Positions 6,471-16,027 of a DNA stretch of 64,000 nucleotides are shown here, piece by piece. Position numbers and translations under genes: made by a program. Numbering within the stretch: the first letter of the stretch is position 1; every line of letters begins with the position of its first letter. Source of the stretch: CAWHPS01 sp963831235 (GTDB taxonomy: Bacteria > Fibrobacterota > OXYB2-FULL-49-7 > JAEUSG01); contig CAWHPS010000054.1 of NCBI GenBank assembly GCA_963831235.1, positions 17,234 through 81,233 on the forward strand. Reading direction: 5' to 3'. The notes beneath the pieces were generated by a model. The model was not told the DNA's origin. It searched no databases and saw nothing but the letters and a program-made list of their open reading frames with translations.

Positions 6471-9086
6471 TTATCCTATCAGTGCATCAATACAGATTGG
6501 TTTGTTTTTTGCACCGTTCTTAAATACGGCATTGTCAATAATATATCTGTCATCAGCACCTTTCACCAGTTCTTTTCCGTTTACCGTCACTTTCTTGATT
6601 CCACTTTCCTTTTTTGACGGGTTGTGAAAACGAATAGATAACATCTGGCCTCGGAAGTTTTTGCGAACATTAACCTCCTGCCATTCGGGATGTATACTTG
6701 GGTTCAGCAGGAGTCCTTCAAAAACAGGTTCAACACCGATTATTCGTTCCATGCCAAGCCTGATCCAGCTTATGGCCGGGTTAAATATGTCGTACATATT
6801 CCTGCCGAATTCATGATGATCCGGGCCGACAGTAAATTCAGAGAATTGATTGGGGTTTGCCGTTGAGATATCGGGAATTGTTGAACTTGGAAAGCCCTTC
6901 TTAAGAATTTCCAATGCAGCCTTCCCGTTTCCTTTTTCCGCAAAGGCGTAAACAGCATAAGCCCTATTATATGCATCGATTGATCCATTTTCAAATGTCC
7001 CGGGTGTCACATCGGGAATTCCCCCTTTTCCAGAGAACCCAAGACTGTATGGCGCTGTAAGATTCTTATAACCTAATGGTGTGTCGATTGTATTCAGCAC
7101 ATTTAATAGTGCATCAAGATTTCCGCCTTTTTCCGCTGCGCCGCATATAAGCGCCCAGAGGTTGGATGTTAGATGGATGGCACCTTCTTTATCGCTTTTG
7201 GAGCCGATAGGGTTTCCATTGTCATCATAGGCGTATGTGTAGTGGTGGCCGTTCCAGGAATAATTGTTGAGATTACTGTACATGTTTTCAAGGATTGTGT
7301 TAAGATATCCCACATCCCGTTTTATGTTCTTCATCCTCGCATAAGGGAAAAGTTGTACTGCCGAACGAATAAGGGCCATTGAAAGCCATGCGCTTATGCC
7401 ACCTAGCTTGGAGATATGGGTCAGGGCTTCGTTTTGGTCGCGTGAACCTACTTTGCAAAGCCCGAAACGCCCGCGATAATCGAAAAGGCATTTTACAGCA
7501 GCAAGGATATGGTCATACACTTTCACATTTTTACAATTATCAATGGCCTGGAGTTTGGGATCAAAGAAACCTATGCTCTCGTCGAGAAAATCCAAGTCAC
7601 CTGTTTCATTGATATATCTGCATGTGGCATCAACCATCCAAAGAGTATTGTCCATGCTCACTTCTTCGTCAGTGCATTCCTCTTTGAACCTTGAGATATG
7701 GCTTATTGCGCGCCCGTCCTTAAGCTGAAAACTTATTGTCTCACATAAGTGCTTTTTAACAACGTCCGGCATCATTGGGGTAAGGGCAGACAATACCTGC
7801 ATTTTCTCACGGAAGTTGATTTTTGGGGCACCATTAAGAAACAAACCTGTGTTTAAAAGTTGGTACGGGGTCCATACATTAAAAAAACGGTCAAATTCGT
7901 TGTCTGGTGTTTTGACCATAAAATTGCTTGAATAGTCTTTCCACGTCTCCTCTTTTTTCTTAAGACCCAGGTTGAATCCCTTTTCTCCGGCCCAGGTTTT
8001 GAGGAGCGTATCAGATTGTTTCTTTGCTTCGGGAAAGCCTTCTGAAATAGCGCCAAGAACAAAATACATGTTTTTTGATGCTGATGGGCCCAGCTTGACT
8101 TTGATATGCATTGCCGTTATAAGAGAACCGCCAGATGGTGAGGATTCCTTTGAAGAAAGCTTGCCGGCAAGTACTGCACCAGGAATACAATCACAGCTGC
8201 TGGAACCTTGAAAATCCGTATCCGAAAACTCAATTCCATCCAGATCCTGGTCTGAAGCAAAGAATGCGGTACGCGGATTTTTATTCGAGATGTCTATGTT
8301 TTTAAGAAGCACAGTATTAGTTTTGGCGTTCCATTCGCATGCAAACTGTTCGTCCCTGCCAAGACGTGTTTTAGGGTAAGATTTCAGTCCCCAGTTAACT
8401 CTGACGAACATGTTTAACTCACGCTTCCTTGTGGATTTGTTTGACAGGGAAAGTTTCCATATTTCTCCGTTTGCCTTATCCGGCACGAAGACGCATAAAG
8501 ATGCGGACACATCATTTTTTACTGCTGAAAGTTCCGTCATGAGGGGCGTTTGACGGCATTTAAAATCAGAATATAGACAGGCTTTATTCTCAGATATTGG
8601 AAAAATAGACCATGCATTCAGTTTCTTGCCATCGGGGCCTGTGTATTTCCCATTGGGACCTTCCTCTCGCAAAAAAAACAAACGATTGTCGCCTTTTCCA
8701 GGAATATGCGGTTTATAGGGAGCACCTGCATTACGGGTAATATCGCCACCTGTAACAGCATTGAAATAAGAAAATCCGCATCCGGTTTGATCCCATAATG
8801 TTCCGTAAGCCCCATTACTTAAAGAAAAATTGTTCAAAGCATGAAAATAGGAGCGAGGAGTTATTGGGCGATGTATTGACAATTCATCTGAAACAATGAA
8901 ACCTTCATTGTCTTTAAGTTCTGTAAAACAGCTGTAGCGTTCCTGTAGGCTGGCTAGATCTTTTTCTTTTAAAATGGATTTAAGGTTTTTGCCTTTTTTC
9001 AGGCCTTCTCTGCAGGTTGTTACAAGATTATCGAGTTCTTTTTTTATATGATTTTCTTCAATTGTAACATAATCATTTTTACCCAT
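6471..9086 (-). CDS. GH94-family glycoside phosphorylase (cellobiose phosphorylase-like)
   Basis: 871 residues and no signal peptide, so cytoplasmic. The N-terminal beta-sandwich (residues 60-340) carries ALNNFSLSNGAYGTLWDQTG and GFSYFNAVTGGD. The (alpha/alpha)6 barrel (about 390-790) contains MDNTLWMVDATCRYINETGD and GTFENGSIDAYNRAYAVYAF. GH94 enzymes phosphorolyse beta-linked disaccharides or oligosaccharides to sugar-1-phosphate. Where most members carry a GDWNDG-type catalytic Asp motif, this one reads VGSRDQNEALTH (Asp near residue 550), so the acceptor preference is probably not simple cellobiose. The start is supported by protein alignment rather than a strong RBS. The gene is convergent with the acyltransferase and likely acts on imported oligosaccharides. 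Confidence 0.82.
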   Translation of the reverse strand: MGKNDYVTIEENHIKKELDNLVTTCREGLKKGKNLKSILKEKDLASLQERYSCFTELKDNEGFIVSDELSIHRPITPRSYFHALNNFSLSNGAYGTLWDQTGCGFSYFNAVTGGDITRNAGAPYKPHIPGKGDNRLFFLREEGPNGKYTGPDGKKLNAWSIFPISENKACLYSDFKCRQTPLMTELSAVKNDVSASLCVFVPDKANGEIWKLSLSNKSTRKRELNMFVRVNWGLKSYPKTRLGRDEQFACEWNAKTNTVLLKNIDISNKNPRTAFFASDQDLDGIEFSDTDFQGSSSCDCIPGAVLAGKLSSKESSPSGGSLITAMHIKVKLGPSASKNMYFVLGAISEGFPEAKKQSDTLLKTWAGEKGFNLGLKKKEETWKDYSSNFMVKTPDNEFDRFFNVWTPYQLLNTGLFLNGAPKINFREKMQVLSALTPMMPDVVKKHLCETISFQLKDGRAISHISRFKEECTDEEVSMDNTLWMVDATCRYINETGDLDFLDESIGFFDPKLQAIDNCKNVKVYDHILAAVKCLFDYRGRFGLCKVGSRDQNEALTHISKLGGISAWLSMALIRSAVQLFPYARMKNIKRDVGYLNTILENMYSNLNNYSWNGHHYTYAYDDNGNPIGSKSDKEGAIHLTSNLWALICGAAEKGGNLDALLNVLNTIDTPLGYKNLTAPYSLGFSGKGGIPDVTPGTFENGSIDAYNRAYAVYAFAEKGNGKAALEILKKGFPSSTIPDISTANPNQFSEFTVGPDHHEFGRNMYDIFNPAISWIRLGMERIIGVEPVFEGLLLNPSIHPEWQEVNVRKNFRGQMLSIRFHNPSKKESGIKKVTVNGKELVKGADDRYIIDNAVFKNGAKNKPICIDALIG

Positions 9087-9311
9087 TTGTATTTGTCCTT
9101 TTTTTTAAAGGGCCTTTTTTGTAGTTTTTCTTGTAGAAAATTATAGCATCATTATGAATGAATAATTATATTGGTTAAATTCAAAGGGTTATAATATAAA
9201 TAAATTTAACTTATGCGCGCGAGAAAAACTTAACATTTTGTTAATTAGGTTAATATGTTGGGGTTAAACCAATAGGACTTATATAAATGGAAGAAACCAA
9301 ATAGGAAAAAC

Positions 9312-9839
9312 ATGGCAAACATCATTTTAAAACTTATTCCTAATAAATGGGATCCGAAGCACTTTTTTTCTTTTATAAAGAAAAACGATAATACTCCAAA
9401 AGATCAACATTTCCTGGCGCATAATAATTATAAAAAGGAAATAAAACCGGGTGAGTTCTGGGAGTGTTTTATATGGGTCAAACGGGAATTAGAGGATAAA
9501 ATACTTTACAAAGTTGTGCCTTTCTCGAAGATAGATGAAAGGAACCTGAAAGGTGAACGACGCAGGGTTGAAGATTTTAATCGTGAATTAAGCTCTCTCG
9601 AAAAATTTATTGGGCCTGATTTTGAAAAGATTGTTTTTAAGGCAAACAACATACCGTTCCTGCTCTCAAAGAAATCAAAAGAAGAGCTGTCTGCCAAATA
9701 TCACGGTTTTTCTTTTTTAGTTGAAAACGATTCTCTTCTTGCGAGACCGCCTTTAAAACAGCAGCAAAAACATGAGAGTTCTTTTAAAAGGGCAGGCAAG
9801 CCCTTTATCCGCAATAGTTCAGTTCCGAATAAGGTTTAG
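9312..9839 (+). CDS. Hypothetical protein
   Basis: 175 residues, basic, soluble, without recognised motifs. AGGAAA precedes the ATG. The protein is rich in Lys and Phe (MANIILKLIPNKWDPKHFFS) with a variable, probably disordered C-terminal tail from about residue 140 (KQQQKHESSFKRAGKPF). Its 3' end overlaps the convergent flavoprotein gene by 21 bases. The gene is monocistronic, and the 225-base gap upstream, shared with the divergent GH94 gene, is AT-rich. No function is proposed. Confidence 0.55.
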   Translation: MANIILKLIPNKWDPKHFFSFIKKNDNTPKDQHFLAHNNYKKEIKPGEFWECFIWVKRELEDKILYKVVPFSKIDERNLKGERRRVEDFNRELSSLEKFIGPDFEKIVFKANNIPFLLSKKSKEELSAKYHGFSFLVENDSLLARPPLKQQQKHESSFKRAGKPFIRNSSVPNKV

Positions 9840-10955
9840 CAGATTTGATAACCTTCTTGTTTCTTCATGATAGGATCTTTTACCTGTCATTATGTCAGCC
9901 ATTGCATCACAAAGGCTTTGGCCGTAGCGTTTGAACAGCAAATTTCTGACTAACGCGCTTTTATAGATTATACCGGCTAATATTCCGCCTGCCCGAATTT
10001 CTTTTACAAGTGTATTGCAAAGCTTGAGATTATATGTTGAAGCTGTGTTTTCCGGTATGTCAAAATTATTTAATATTGCATGCGAAGCCTCAAGAGCGCT
10101 TTTAATTGCATAGCTCATACCTTCCATTGTTACAGGGTCCACAAGTCCTGCAGCATCGCCCACAAAAAATATTCGTTTATCCGTGAATTTCGTATTTGGT
10201 TTTCCATGGGGGATGGGGTGTCCCTGAACACGTTGGATAGAATAATCCTTTATGCCGAGAATGTCAATATATTGCGCAAAAGCTTTTCTTATATTTATGC
10301 CTTTTGATTTGGTGCTCAGAAACCCGATTGAAAGGTGTGCCTTTTTTGGAAACATCCATGCATAACCAAATGGTACAAGACCGAAATCAAAACGAGGCAT
10401 GATTCGGAGCCTGTCGAATGTGTTTGAGTCGACCTCAATCTCATATTCCACGGCTGGAATGGAGTTACCAAAAGCATGACCGGATGTCTTGCGGGAAAAG
10501 CTGCCGATTGCACCATCAGATGCAATAAGATAGCGGCTTTTATAAATTCCATTGGATGTTTCAAGGGCTACACAATCCCTATCCTGAGAAGCTCTTAAGG
10601 CCGCGCAGTTTTCATTAATGACGGCCCCGCTGCTTTTTGCTTTTTCAGATAGAACGAAATCAAGGTGCTCGCGCATTGTCATATAAATAACAGGCTCCGG
10701 ACGATGTATCTGAAAAGAAAGTCCTGAATCAATGCAATTTATTAGCGCTCTGTCAAGTTGAGCAAATACGGCTTTACTCGCTTCGACTGGAAGACAATCA
10801 AAGGCTTTGGCGACTATTCCACCGCCGCATGGTTTGTATCTCGGTAGTTTCTGCTTTTCGACAAGAAGAACACACAGCCCTTTATCTGCGAGATTGTTTG
10901 CGGCAGTGGTGCCTGCAATGCCGGCGCCTACAATTATTACATCCCAGGTTTTCAT
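9819..10955 (-). CDS. Geranylgeranyl-reductase-family FAD-dependent oxidoreductase
   Basis: About 378 residues from the preferred start. The N-terminal Rossmann motif is DVIIVGAGIAGTTAANNLAD and the E-K pair VEKQKLPRYKPCGGG follows, which is typical of the geranylgeranyl reductase/FixC-like family. The second FAD motif is VGDAAGLVDPVTMEGMSYAI (about residues 270-290). Family members reduce isoprenoid double bonds of lipids or quinone side chains, or act as electron-transfer flavoproteins. The substrate here is unknown. An in-frame ATG 42 bases upstream exists (10997), but the sequence between lacks homology-like character and the Rossmann fold begins right after the chosen start. It overlaps the convergent hypothetical gene by 21 bases. 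Confidence 0.85.
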   Translation of the reverse strand: MKTWDVIIVGAGIAGTTAANNLADKGLCVLLVEKQKLPRYKPCGGGIVAKAFDCLPVEASKAVFAQLDRALINCIDSGLSFQIHRPEPVIYMTMREHLDFVLSEKAKSSGAVINENCAALRASQDRDCVALETSNGIYKSRYLIASDGAIGSFSRKTSGHAFGNSIPAVEYEIEVDSNTFDRLRIMPRFDFGLVPFGYAWMFPKKAHLSIGFLSTKSKGINIRKAFAQYIDILGIKDYSIQRVQGHPIPHGKPNTKFTDKRIFFVGDAAGLVDPVTMEGMSYAIKSALEASHAILNNFDIPENTASTYNLKLCNTLVKEIRAGGILAGIIYKSALVRNLLFKRYGQSLCDAMADIMTGKRSYHEETRRLSNLLNLIRN

Positions 10956-11059
10956 AATGATTGGTTCGCAAAACATAATATATCGTATTCCGTCCATGTA
11001 AGATGTCCTGAAAAGATAAAGGATTGAAATCTCATGCTGTTACTTCATATTTTTAACTC

Positions 11060-12097
11060 ATGAAGAGAATATGCATTCGGCTCTTCGGGATAATTTTATT
11101 CATCATTGCATCAAAAGCTTGTCCTGACGAGGTTGTTTATTATTCAAACGATTTCCTGAATAACGGAGGCAGTCCTCGTGCATCCGCAATGGGTGAGGCA
11201 ATGGCGGCTGATCCCGGAGACCGAACCGCCGGCATGTACAATCCTGCCGGGCTTCTTGGCATTGAAAGAATGACGCTATTTGTTTCTCATTCCAATATTT
11301 TCAACGGATTGCTTAATCATAACTTTGTGGCTTTTTCCAGCCCCTTGGGGGGAAACCGTGTAGTTGGAGCATATCTTCTGCGATCTTCAGTTGATGGGAT
11401 CATGGATACCCGTGATTTTCCATTGACCCCTGAAGGCGAGCCGGTTTTCAGCAGTTCAAAACTTGGAACCGTAACTAATTCCGATTATGCGCTGGGTTTG
11501 TCGTATGCAGCGCTATTTGGAAAAAACTTAAGATATGGTGGGACCATAAAAATGATTCGGCGTAGACTGGATCAGCTCGAAGGATACGGTATCGGCCTTG
11601 ATGCGGGCGCGCAATACAAATTGCCGGCAGGCGTCCTTTTAGGTATTACAGGAAAGAATCTTGTTACAACCGCGACCCGTTATTATGCTGATGACTGGGA
11701 AATCGCCCTTCCTGAACTTTATCCGGGAGTGTCCATAAAACGGGAAGCCGCATATTTCTATGGGAGTTTTGAGTTTTCCTATCAGACACAGAACCTTCTT
11801 TCAACATCAGGTGTATCGCAAGGACCTTTGGGCGGTTCCATTGATGCAAATAATGCAGCACCTAGTGAAACAGGTCTCTTGAAAGATCCGGTTGGCTTTT
11901 TATTCGGGGGTAATTTAGGAATAGAATACTCCATGCACGACAAACTTTTTCTTAGGATCGGAACAAACTCAACTTACATGTATTCTCTTGGTGTCGGGCT
12001 GAAAATCATGAACCTTAACGTTGATTTTGCCTTCCTGCACCATCTGGAGCTCAATGACAGCTATCGCTTTGCACTCGCATGGGACTTTAAGGAATGA
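11060..12097 (+). CDS. PorV/PorQ-like outer membrane beta-barrel protein
   Basis: 345 residues with a signal peptide (MKRICIRLFGIILFIIASKA, cleavage near residue 21). The mature N-terminus GGSPRASAMGEAMAADPGDR followed by MYNPAGLLGI is the hallmark of the PorV/PorQ (UPF0164) family. The rest is a predicted beta-barrel with alternating hydrophobic strands and a terminal aromatic-rich strand (YRFALAWDFKE). In Bacteroidota, PorV is part of the T9SS attachment complex and shuttles cargo at the outer membrane. Here many T9SS cargo proteins lie nearby, but family paralogs are common and a direct T9SS role is inferred. It overlaps the convergent subtilase gene by 11 bases. Confidence 0.8.
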   Translation: MKRICIRLFGIILFIIASKACPDEVVYYSNDFLNNGGSPRASAMGEAMAADPGDRTAGMYNPAGLLGIERMTLFVSHSNIFNGLLNHNFVAFSSPLGGNRVVGAYLLRSSVDGIMDTRDFPLTPEGEPVFSSSKLGTVTNSDYALGLSYAALFGKNLRYGGTIKMIRRRLDQLEGYGIGLDAGAQYKLPAGVLLGITGKNLVTTATRYYADDWEIALPELYPGVSIKREAAYFYGSFEFSYQTQNLLSTSGVSQGPLGGSIDANNAAPSETGLLKDPVGFLFGGNLGIEYSMHDKLFLRIGTNSTYMYSLGVGLKIMNLNVDFAFLHHLELNDSYRFALAWDFKE

Positions 12098-13793
12098 TGG
12101 CCATCTTTTGAAGCCAGCTCTTTTCCTGATAGTTGTCATTATATTGCGCTGATACCAGATAAATACCCACCGCCATAGCTTGACTTTTACCCAATAAAGA
12201 GAACATGCTTATACCGTTTTGACCAAGGTTCAAATCGGGCCATGTTTGAGTAGTTGATGAAATAAGGTTTCCGGAGAGCGAATAAATTTTAATATGGCAC
12301 TGTATCTGATTGGAATTAATACCTACATCTTTCGGTACATTAAGAAGAAAGAAGGCATCCTTATTTTTATGAACCGGTTGTGGGACAACCCTGAATGATA
12401 ACTGCTCGGGTGGGATATAAGGGGTGACTATTTGCGTATCAAGAAGGGCCGCATAAAGGTTTATTATCCCAGCTCCATAACGAGGATTGGATCGATCTGC
12501 GACTGATATGTTTGAAGGAAAATATGAGGTTGACATAAGGCGGTGCATGGTTTCAATGGGATGGCCTTTAAAAGAATCAAAAGACTGCAGAAAAAGCGCA
12601 CATGCACCAGCAGCCATGGGTGCGGCAAAAGAGGTCCCGCTTCCATTCGCATATCCTCCACTAGCTTGTGCTATAATTATGTCCCATCCAGGTGCGGAAA
12701 TGTCGGGTTTGGTTTTTGGAGGGGTATCGCCGTTTGGCCCGTATGAAGTAAAAAGCGCTATCCTACCGAAAGCATCCGTGGCCCCAACAGCAATAACGGA
12801 ATCGCCGTCAGCAGGTGCTGATATTGATGGAGAGGGACGTGAATTTCCCTCGTTCCCGGCTGAAGCGATTACAACAACACCTTTTTTGGCGGCATAATTT
12901 GCAGCTCGCGTGATGGGGAGGGAGTGGCCGTCAAGAGAGTCAATAGGGTAGTCGGCGCGGTTGTCTGTAAAGTCGTAGCGGTAGCCGAGGGAAGTGCTTA
13001 CTATGTCAACTCCCACTGAATCTACTACCCATTCAAGTGCGGCTATCCACGCGGCTTCTTCCTCCCATGTTTCCGCTTCCATTCCATTAAGATAGAATGT
13101 ACGTTCTGTTTTAAGCAGCACAAACCTGGCAAAGGGGGCAACACCCATCATTGTTCCGGGATCATAAGCTGCAATGAGTGAAAGTACCGAGGTGCCGTGA
13201 TCTTCCTGTCCTTTAAAGTCAAGCGAATCATCTGCAACAGAGGTGTCGAATGGGATTGATGTGTCAACCATACCGGCTACATAATCCCGCTTCGCAATTA
13301 TTGTGGAATCCGTGAAATGGGCGAATGCTCTATGTGATGTACGGAATCCGGAATCAAATAGTGCCATACGTATTCCCTTGCCTGCTTGCGTACGGGGAAT
13401 CCTTCCTATGGAGTCGAACTTTAGCACACCGATTAAATTCAGGGGATCATAAGAACGCCCATATAGGGGATTTATTGGGAAATTGATTTTTGCCAGTGAA
13501 ACAGGCGGGGCAGCTTTCCTGTATAGCGCGACCGGACGAACGTTTTTGACAAAAGGCAAGGCTTTAACCCGTTCAAGAACATCGGCGGAAGCATATCCGC
13601 TGAAGGCATTCAGCCAGCGGCTTTCATACCTCTTATGAAATCCCGAGCTGTTTAATTGTCCAATAATATCATCGTGTGTTTTTCCGTTGTTAATGTCCCA
13701 ATCACTCTTAAGAAATATCCAGAATGACGGGATTACAGGAGGTGGTTCAGAATAAGCAAGCAAAGCGGAAATTAGGATTATGAATAATATCAT
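12087..13793 (-). CDS. Subtilisin-like serine protease with T9SS sorting domain
   Basis: 568 residues. A signal peptide (MILFIILISALLAYS) is followed by an I9-like propeptide. The S8 catalytic triad is visible: Asp in ALFDSGF (about residue 144), His in EDHGTSVLS (about 198) and Ser in GSGTSFAAPMAAG (about 389), with oxyanion Asn in ASAGNEGNSRPSPSISAPA. The last ~100 residues form a T9SS-type sorting domain (VVPQPVHKNKDAFFLLN, then IKIYSLSGNLISS, AVGIYLVSAQ). The protein should be exported and probably surface-attached or released. A terminator hairpin separates it from the upstream OmpA gene, so it has its own promoter in the 70-base gap. Confidence 0.88.
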   Translation of the reverse strand: MILFIILISALLAYSEPPPVIPSFWIFLKSDWDINNGKTHDDIIGQLNSSGFHKRYESRWLNAFSGYASADVLERVKALPFVKNVRPVALYRKAAPPVSLAKINFPINPLYGRSYDPLNLIGVLKFDSIGRIPRTQAGKGIRMALFDSGFRTSHRAFAHFTDSTIIAKRDYVAGMVDTSIPFDTSVADDSLDFKGQEDHGTSVLSLIAAYDPGTMMGVAPFARFVLLKTERTFYLNGMEAETWEEEAAWIAALEWVVDSVGVDIVSTSLGYRYDFTDNRADYPIDSLDGHSLPITRAANYAAKKGVVVIASAGNEGNSRPSPSISAPADGDSVIAVGATDAFGRIALFTSYGPNGDTPPKTKPDISAPGWDIIIAQASGGYANGSGTSFAAPMAAGACALFLQSFDSFKGHPIETMHRLMSTSYFPSNISVADRSNPRYGAGIINLYAALLDTQIVTPYIPPEQLSFRVVPQPVHKNKDAFFLLNVPKDVGINSNQIQCHIKIYSLSGNLISSTTQTWPDLNLGQNGISMFSLLGKSQAMAVGIYLVSAQYNDNYQEKSWLQKMAIIP

Positions 13794-13814
13794 ATTGAAT
13801 AAATAGTAATAAAA

Positions 13815-13843
13815 AAGACCGGGCTTGTATTAAGTCCGGTCTT
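13815..13843 (-). terminator. Intrinsic terminator after the OmpA gene
   Basis: Read on the minus strand, AAGACCGGACTT and AAGCCCGGTCTT form a 12-bp stem with one G-T pair around a 5-base loop, followed by TTTTTTATT. It lies 22 bases after the stop of the OmpA-family gene and just before the subtilase start. Confidence 0.85.
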
Positions 13844-13864
13844 GTAATTAATCCATGACAATCA

Positions 13865-15856
13865 TCAGTTGCATGAAATCTTAGTCATTTCAATGCGTCT
13901 ATTCTTGGCGCGTCCTTCGGCTTTTGCATTTGAGGCAATTGGAGCGTCGGGTCCCATGCCTATGGTCTTGATTCGTCTTTGATCCACGCCTTTGCTTACC
14001 ATATAGCTTTTAACCGAGTTTGCGCGATCCTCTGAAAGCTGCCTGTTTTTAACACGCGGGCCCACATTATCCGTATGACCACGTATTTCAACGCATACGT
14101 CGGGATACGCTACAAGCGACTCAATTATTTTATCCAGGATAGCGCCGGATTCAAATGTAAGGTCAGCGCTGTTTGTCTTGAAGTTTACTCCTTCAAGTAC
14201 CATCTTGGATTCGATCTCTTTCGTCTTTACATCCGGGCAGCCATCCTGGTCCTGGAAGCCATTGATGTTTTCCGGTTGGGTCGGGCATTTATCTATGGAA
14301 TCAGGGATTCCATCCTTATCGTTATCAGAGTCAGGACAGCCGTCTTTGTCTTCATATCCATCAAGGTCTTCCGGATCATTCTGACATCTATCAAGCGAAT
14401 CCGGTAGACCGTCCTTGTCATTGTCGTAATCAGGACAGCCATCCCGATCTTCAAAGCCATCCTTATCCTCCGGATCATTGGGACATTTATCCTGAGCATC
14501 AATAATCACATCCTTATCGTTGTCAGTATCCGGGCAGCCGTCCTCGTCCTGGAAATTATCAAAGTCTTCTGCCTTATTGGGGCATTTGTCCCGAATATCA
14601 AGAATACCATCGTGATCATTATCAGGATCAGGACATCCGTCAAGGTCTTCGAAACCGTCCACATCTTCGGGTTCGTCAGGGCAATTGTCAATTTTATCCG
14701 GAATGCCGTCTTTATCCGCATCACCGCCCATTATTGACCCGCACCAGCTAAGGCCAACTGACAATCCATAACTGGGAAAGATTTTGGTTTCATAAGCCTG
14801 ACCTTTTGCAGCGTTGTAGTAAATGTTCTGGTATTGTTCAACGGCAAAACCCTTGTCAAATGCAACGGAGATGTGCGCGCCTCCGGGAATGTTGAAACAT
14901 AATCCTGTGCCTAGTATGAGAGGTTCTTTTCCAAGGTCAAAGCCGGCGGTAAGCTGACCAAACCTGGCCTGACCGTAGAAGTCCGTAAAGATGGTGACAA
15001 CCGGATGCGGTGTCCATTCTATCATGCTGCCCAGTTCGAAAATATTGTCCTTATTGGTCTGGGCAGTAAAAAGGGCGCCATAGTTAAGGTGCCATTTGAT
15101 GTTGATATCCGGGTTGATCTCGCTCGCATCGAATGTCCAGAGCATTTTTGCGAGGAAAGCAACGTTCCCTGCCCCATAATAGTTTTCTTCAGTGGGGATT
15201 TGTTTTTCATCCGCTGCAGCCTTAAATTCCCTGTAAAGGGCAGCAGCGCTGTCGGGTGTGTTGAGGTAATGTAGTGAATCGAAGGAATTTATCAGGGGCT
15301 TGTCAAGAAGACGGTATGCATTGGAACTCTCTTTAAGATTCTGGGCGCTTGCGTAGTAAGGTTGACGTGGAAACAGTCCCATATTTTTTTTGGCTGTGGG
15401 TATAAATAACTGGCCAAAATATGTCATGTCAAAGACATGGGAATGTTCATAAGGAGGATACTGGATTTTCATGGCAATAGAAAGGTCGCCGATTCCATTG
15501 CTGGAACCTGTTTCGCCTATATTGTTATTATCAATGTAGAATGGGAGACTAAAGTTAATGTCCCAAAAATTAAAAAGGCCATAACCGATGTTATAGAATG
15601 TGGAAATATATGTGGGTTTAAAACCGCTTGCAAGATAAGCGCTGTCGTTATTTATTATAAGGACTCGTTTGATAAATTCATTGTCAAGACCGAAATAAGC
15701 GGATGTTCCGACACCAAGAACTCCTCGTCCCAGGGTTTGGGCGGAGTTCGTGCGTAAAAGTCCTTTGCTTCCGTTTTGGGTAAGTTGCGGATAAATTAGA
15801 GCCGAGATTAAAAGAAGAAATAAAACGGCTTTTTTCAGAAGGTTACCAATTCGCAT
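13865..15856 (-). CDS. OmpA-family outer membrane protein with thrombospondin type-3 repeats
   Basis: 663 residues with a signal peptide (MRIGNLLKKAVLFLLLISAL). An N-terminal beta-barrel-like region (to about residue 370) is followed by six or so calcium-binding TSP3 repeats (DKDGIPD, DNCPDEPED, DGFEDLDGCPD) between about residues 375 and 545. The C-terminal OmpA peptidoglycan-binding domain has IRGHTDNVGP, NRQLSEDRANSVKSYMVSKG and GRAKNRRIEM. It anchors the outer membrane to peptidoglycan, with a Ca-stabilised linker. AAGGAGGATTC precedes the ATG, and an intrinsic terminator follows the stop. The gene is monocistronic. Confidence 0.92.
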   Translation of the reverse strand: MRIGNLLKKAVLFLLLISALIYPQLTQNGSKGLLRTNSAQTLGRGVLGVGTSAYFGLDNEFIKRVLIINNDSAYLASGFKPTYISTFYNIGYGLFNFWDINFSLPFYIDNNNIGETGSSNGIGDLSIAMKIQYPPYEHSHVFDMTYFGQLFIPTAKKNMGLFPRQPYYASAQNLKESSNAYRLLDKPLINSFDSLHYLNTPDSAAALYREFKAAADEKQIPTEENYYGAGNVAFLAKMLWTFDASEINPDINIKWHLNYGALFTAQTNKDNIFELGSMIEWTPHPVVTIFTDFYGQARFGQLTAGFDLGKEPLILGTGLCFNIPGGAHISVAFDKGFAVEQYQNIYYNAAKGQAYETKIFPSYGLSVGLSWCGSIMGGDADKDGIPDKIDNCPDEPEDVDGFEDLDGCPDPDNDHDGILDIRDKCPNKAEDFDNFQDEDGCPDTDNDKDVIIDAQDKCPNDPEDKDGFEDRDGCPDYDNDKDGLPDSLDRCQNDPEDLDGYEDKDGCPDSDNDKDGIPDSIDKCPTQPENINGFQDQDGCPDVKTKEIESKMVLEGVNFKTNSADLTFESGAILDKIIESLVAYPDVCVEIRGHTDNVGPRVKNRQLSEDRANSVKSYMVSKGVDQRRIKTIGMGPDAPIASNAKAEGRAKNRRIEMTKISCN

Positions 15857-16027
15857 GAATCCTCCTTAAATAAGGCAAGTTGAATAAATATATTTCACAA
15901 TTAACTGCATTAATTATATTAATTGCCAAGGATTAATTTCATTAAAATATGATTTGCCGTATTACAAGTCAATAATTTTAGTTTAAGTGATACGTAAGCA
16001 AAAAAACATTTAAAAAAAGGCTTGAAT

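Noticed and set aside
14260..14740. Tandem DNA repeats resembling a minisatellite or CRISPR
   Set aside because: They are the coding repeats of the calcium-binding thrombospondin-3 region of the OmpA protein, with irregular spacing.
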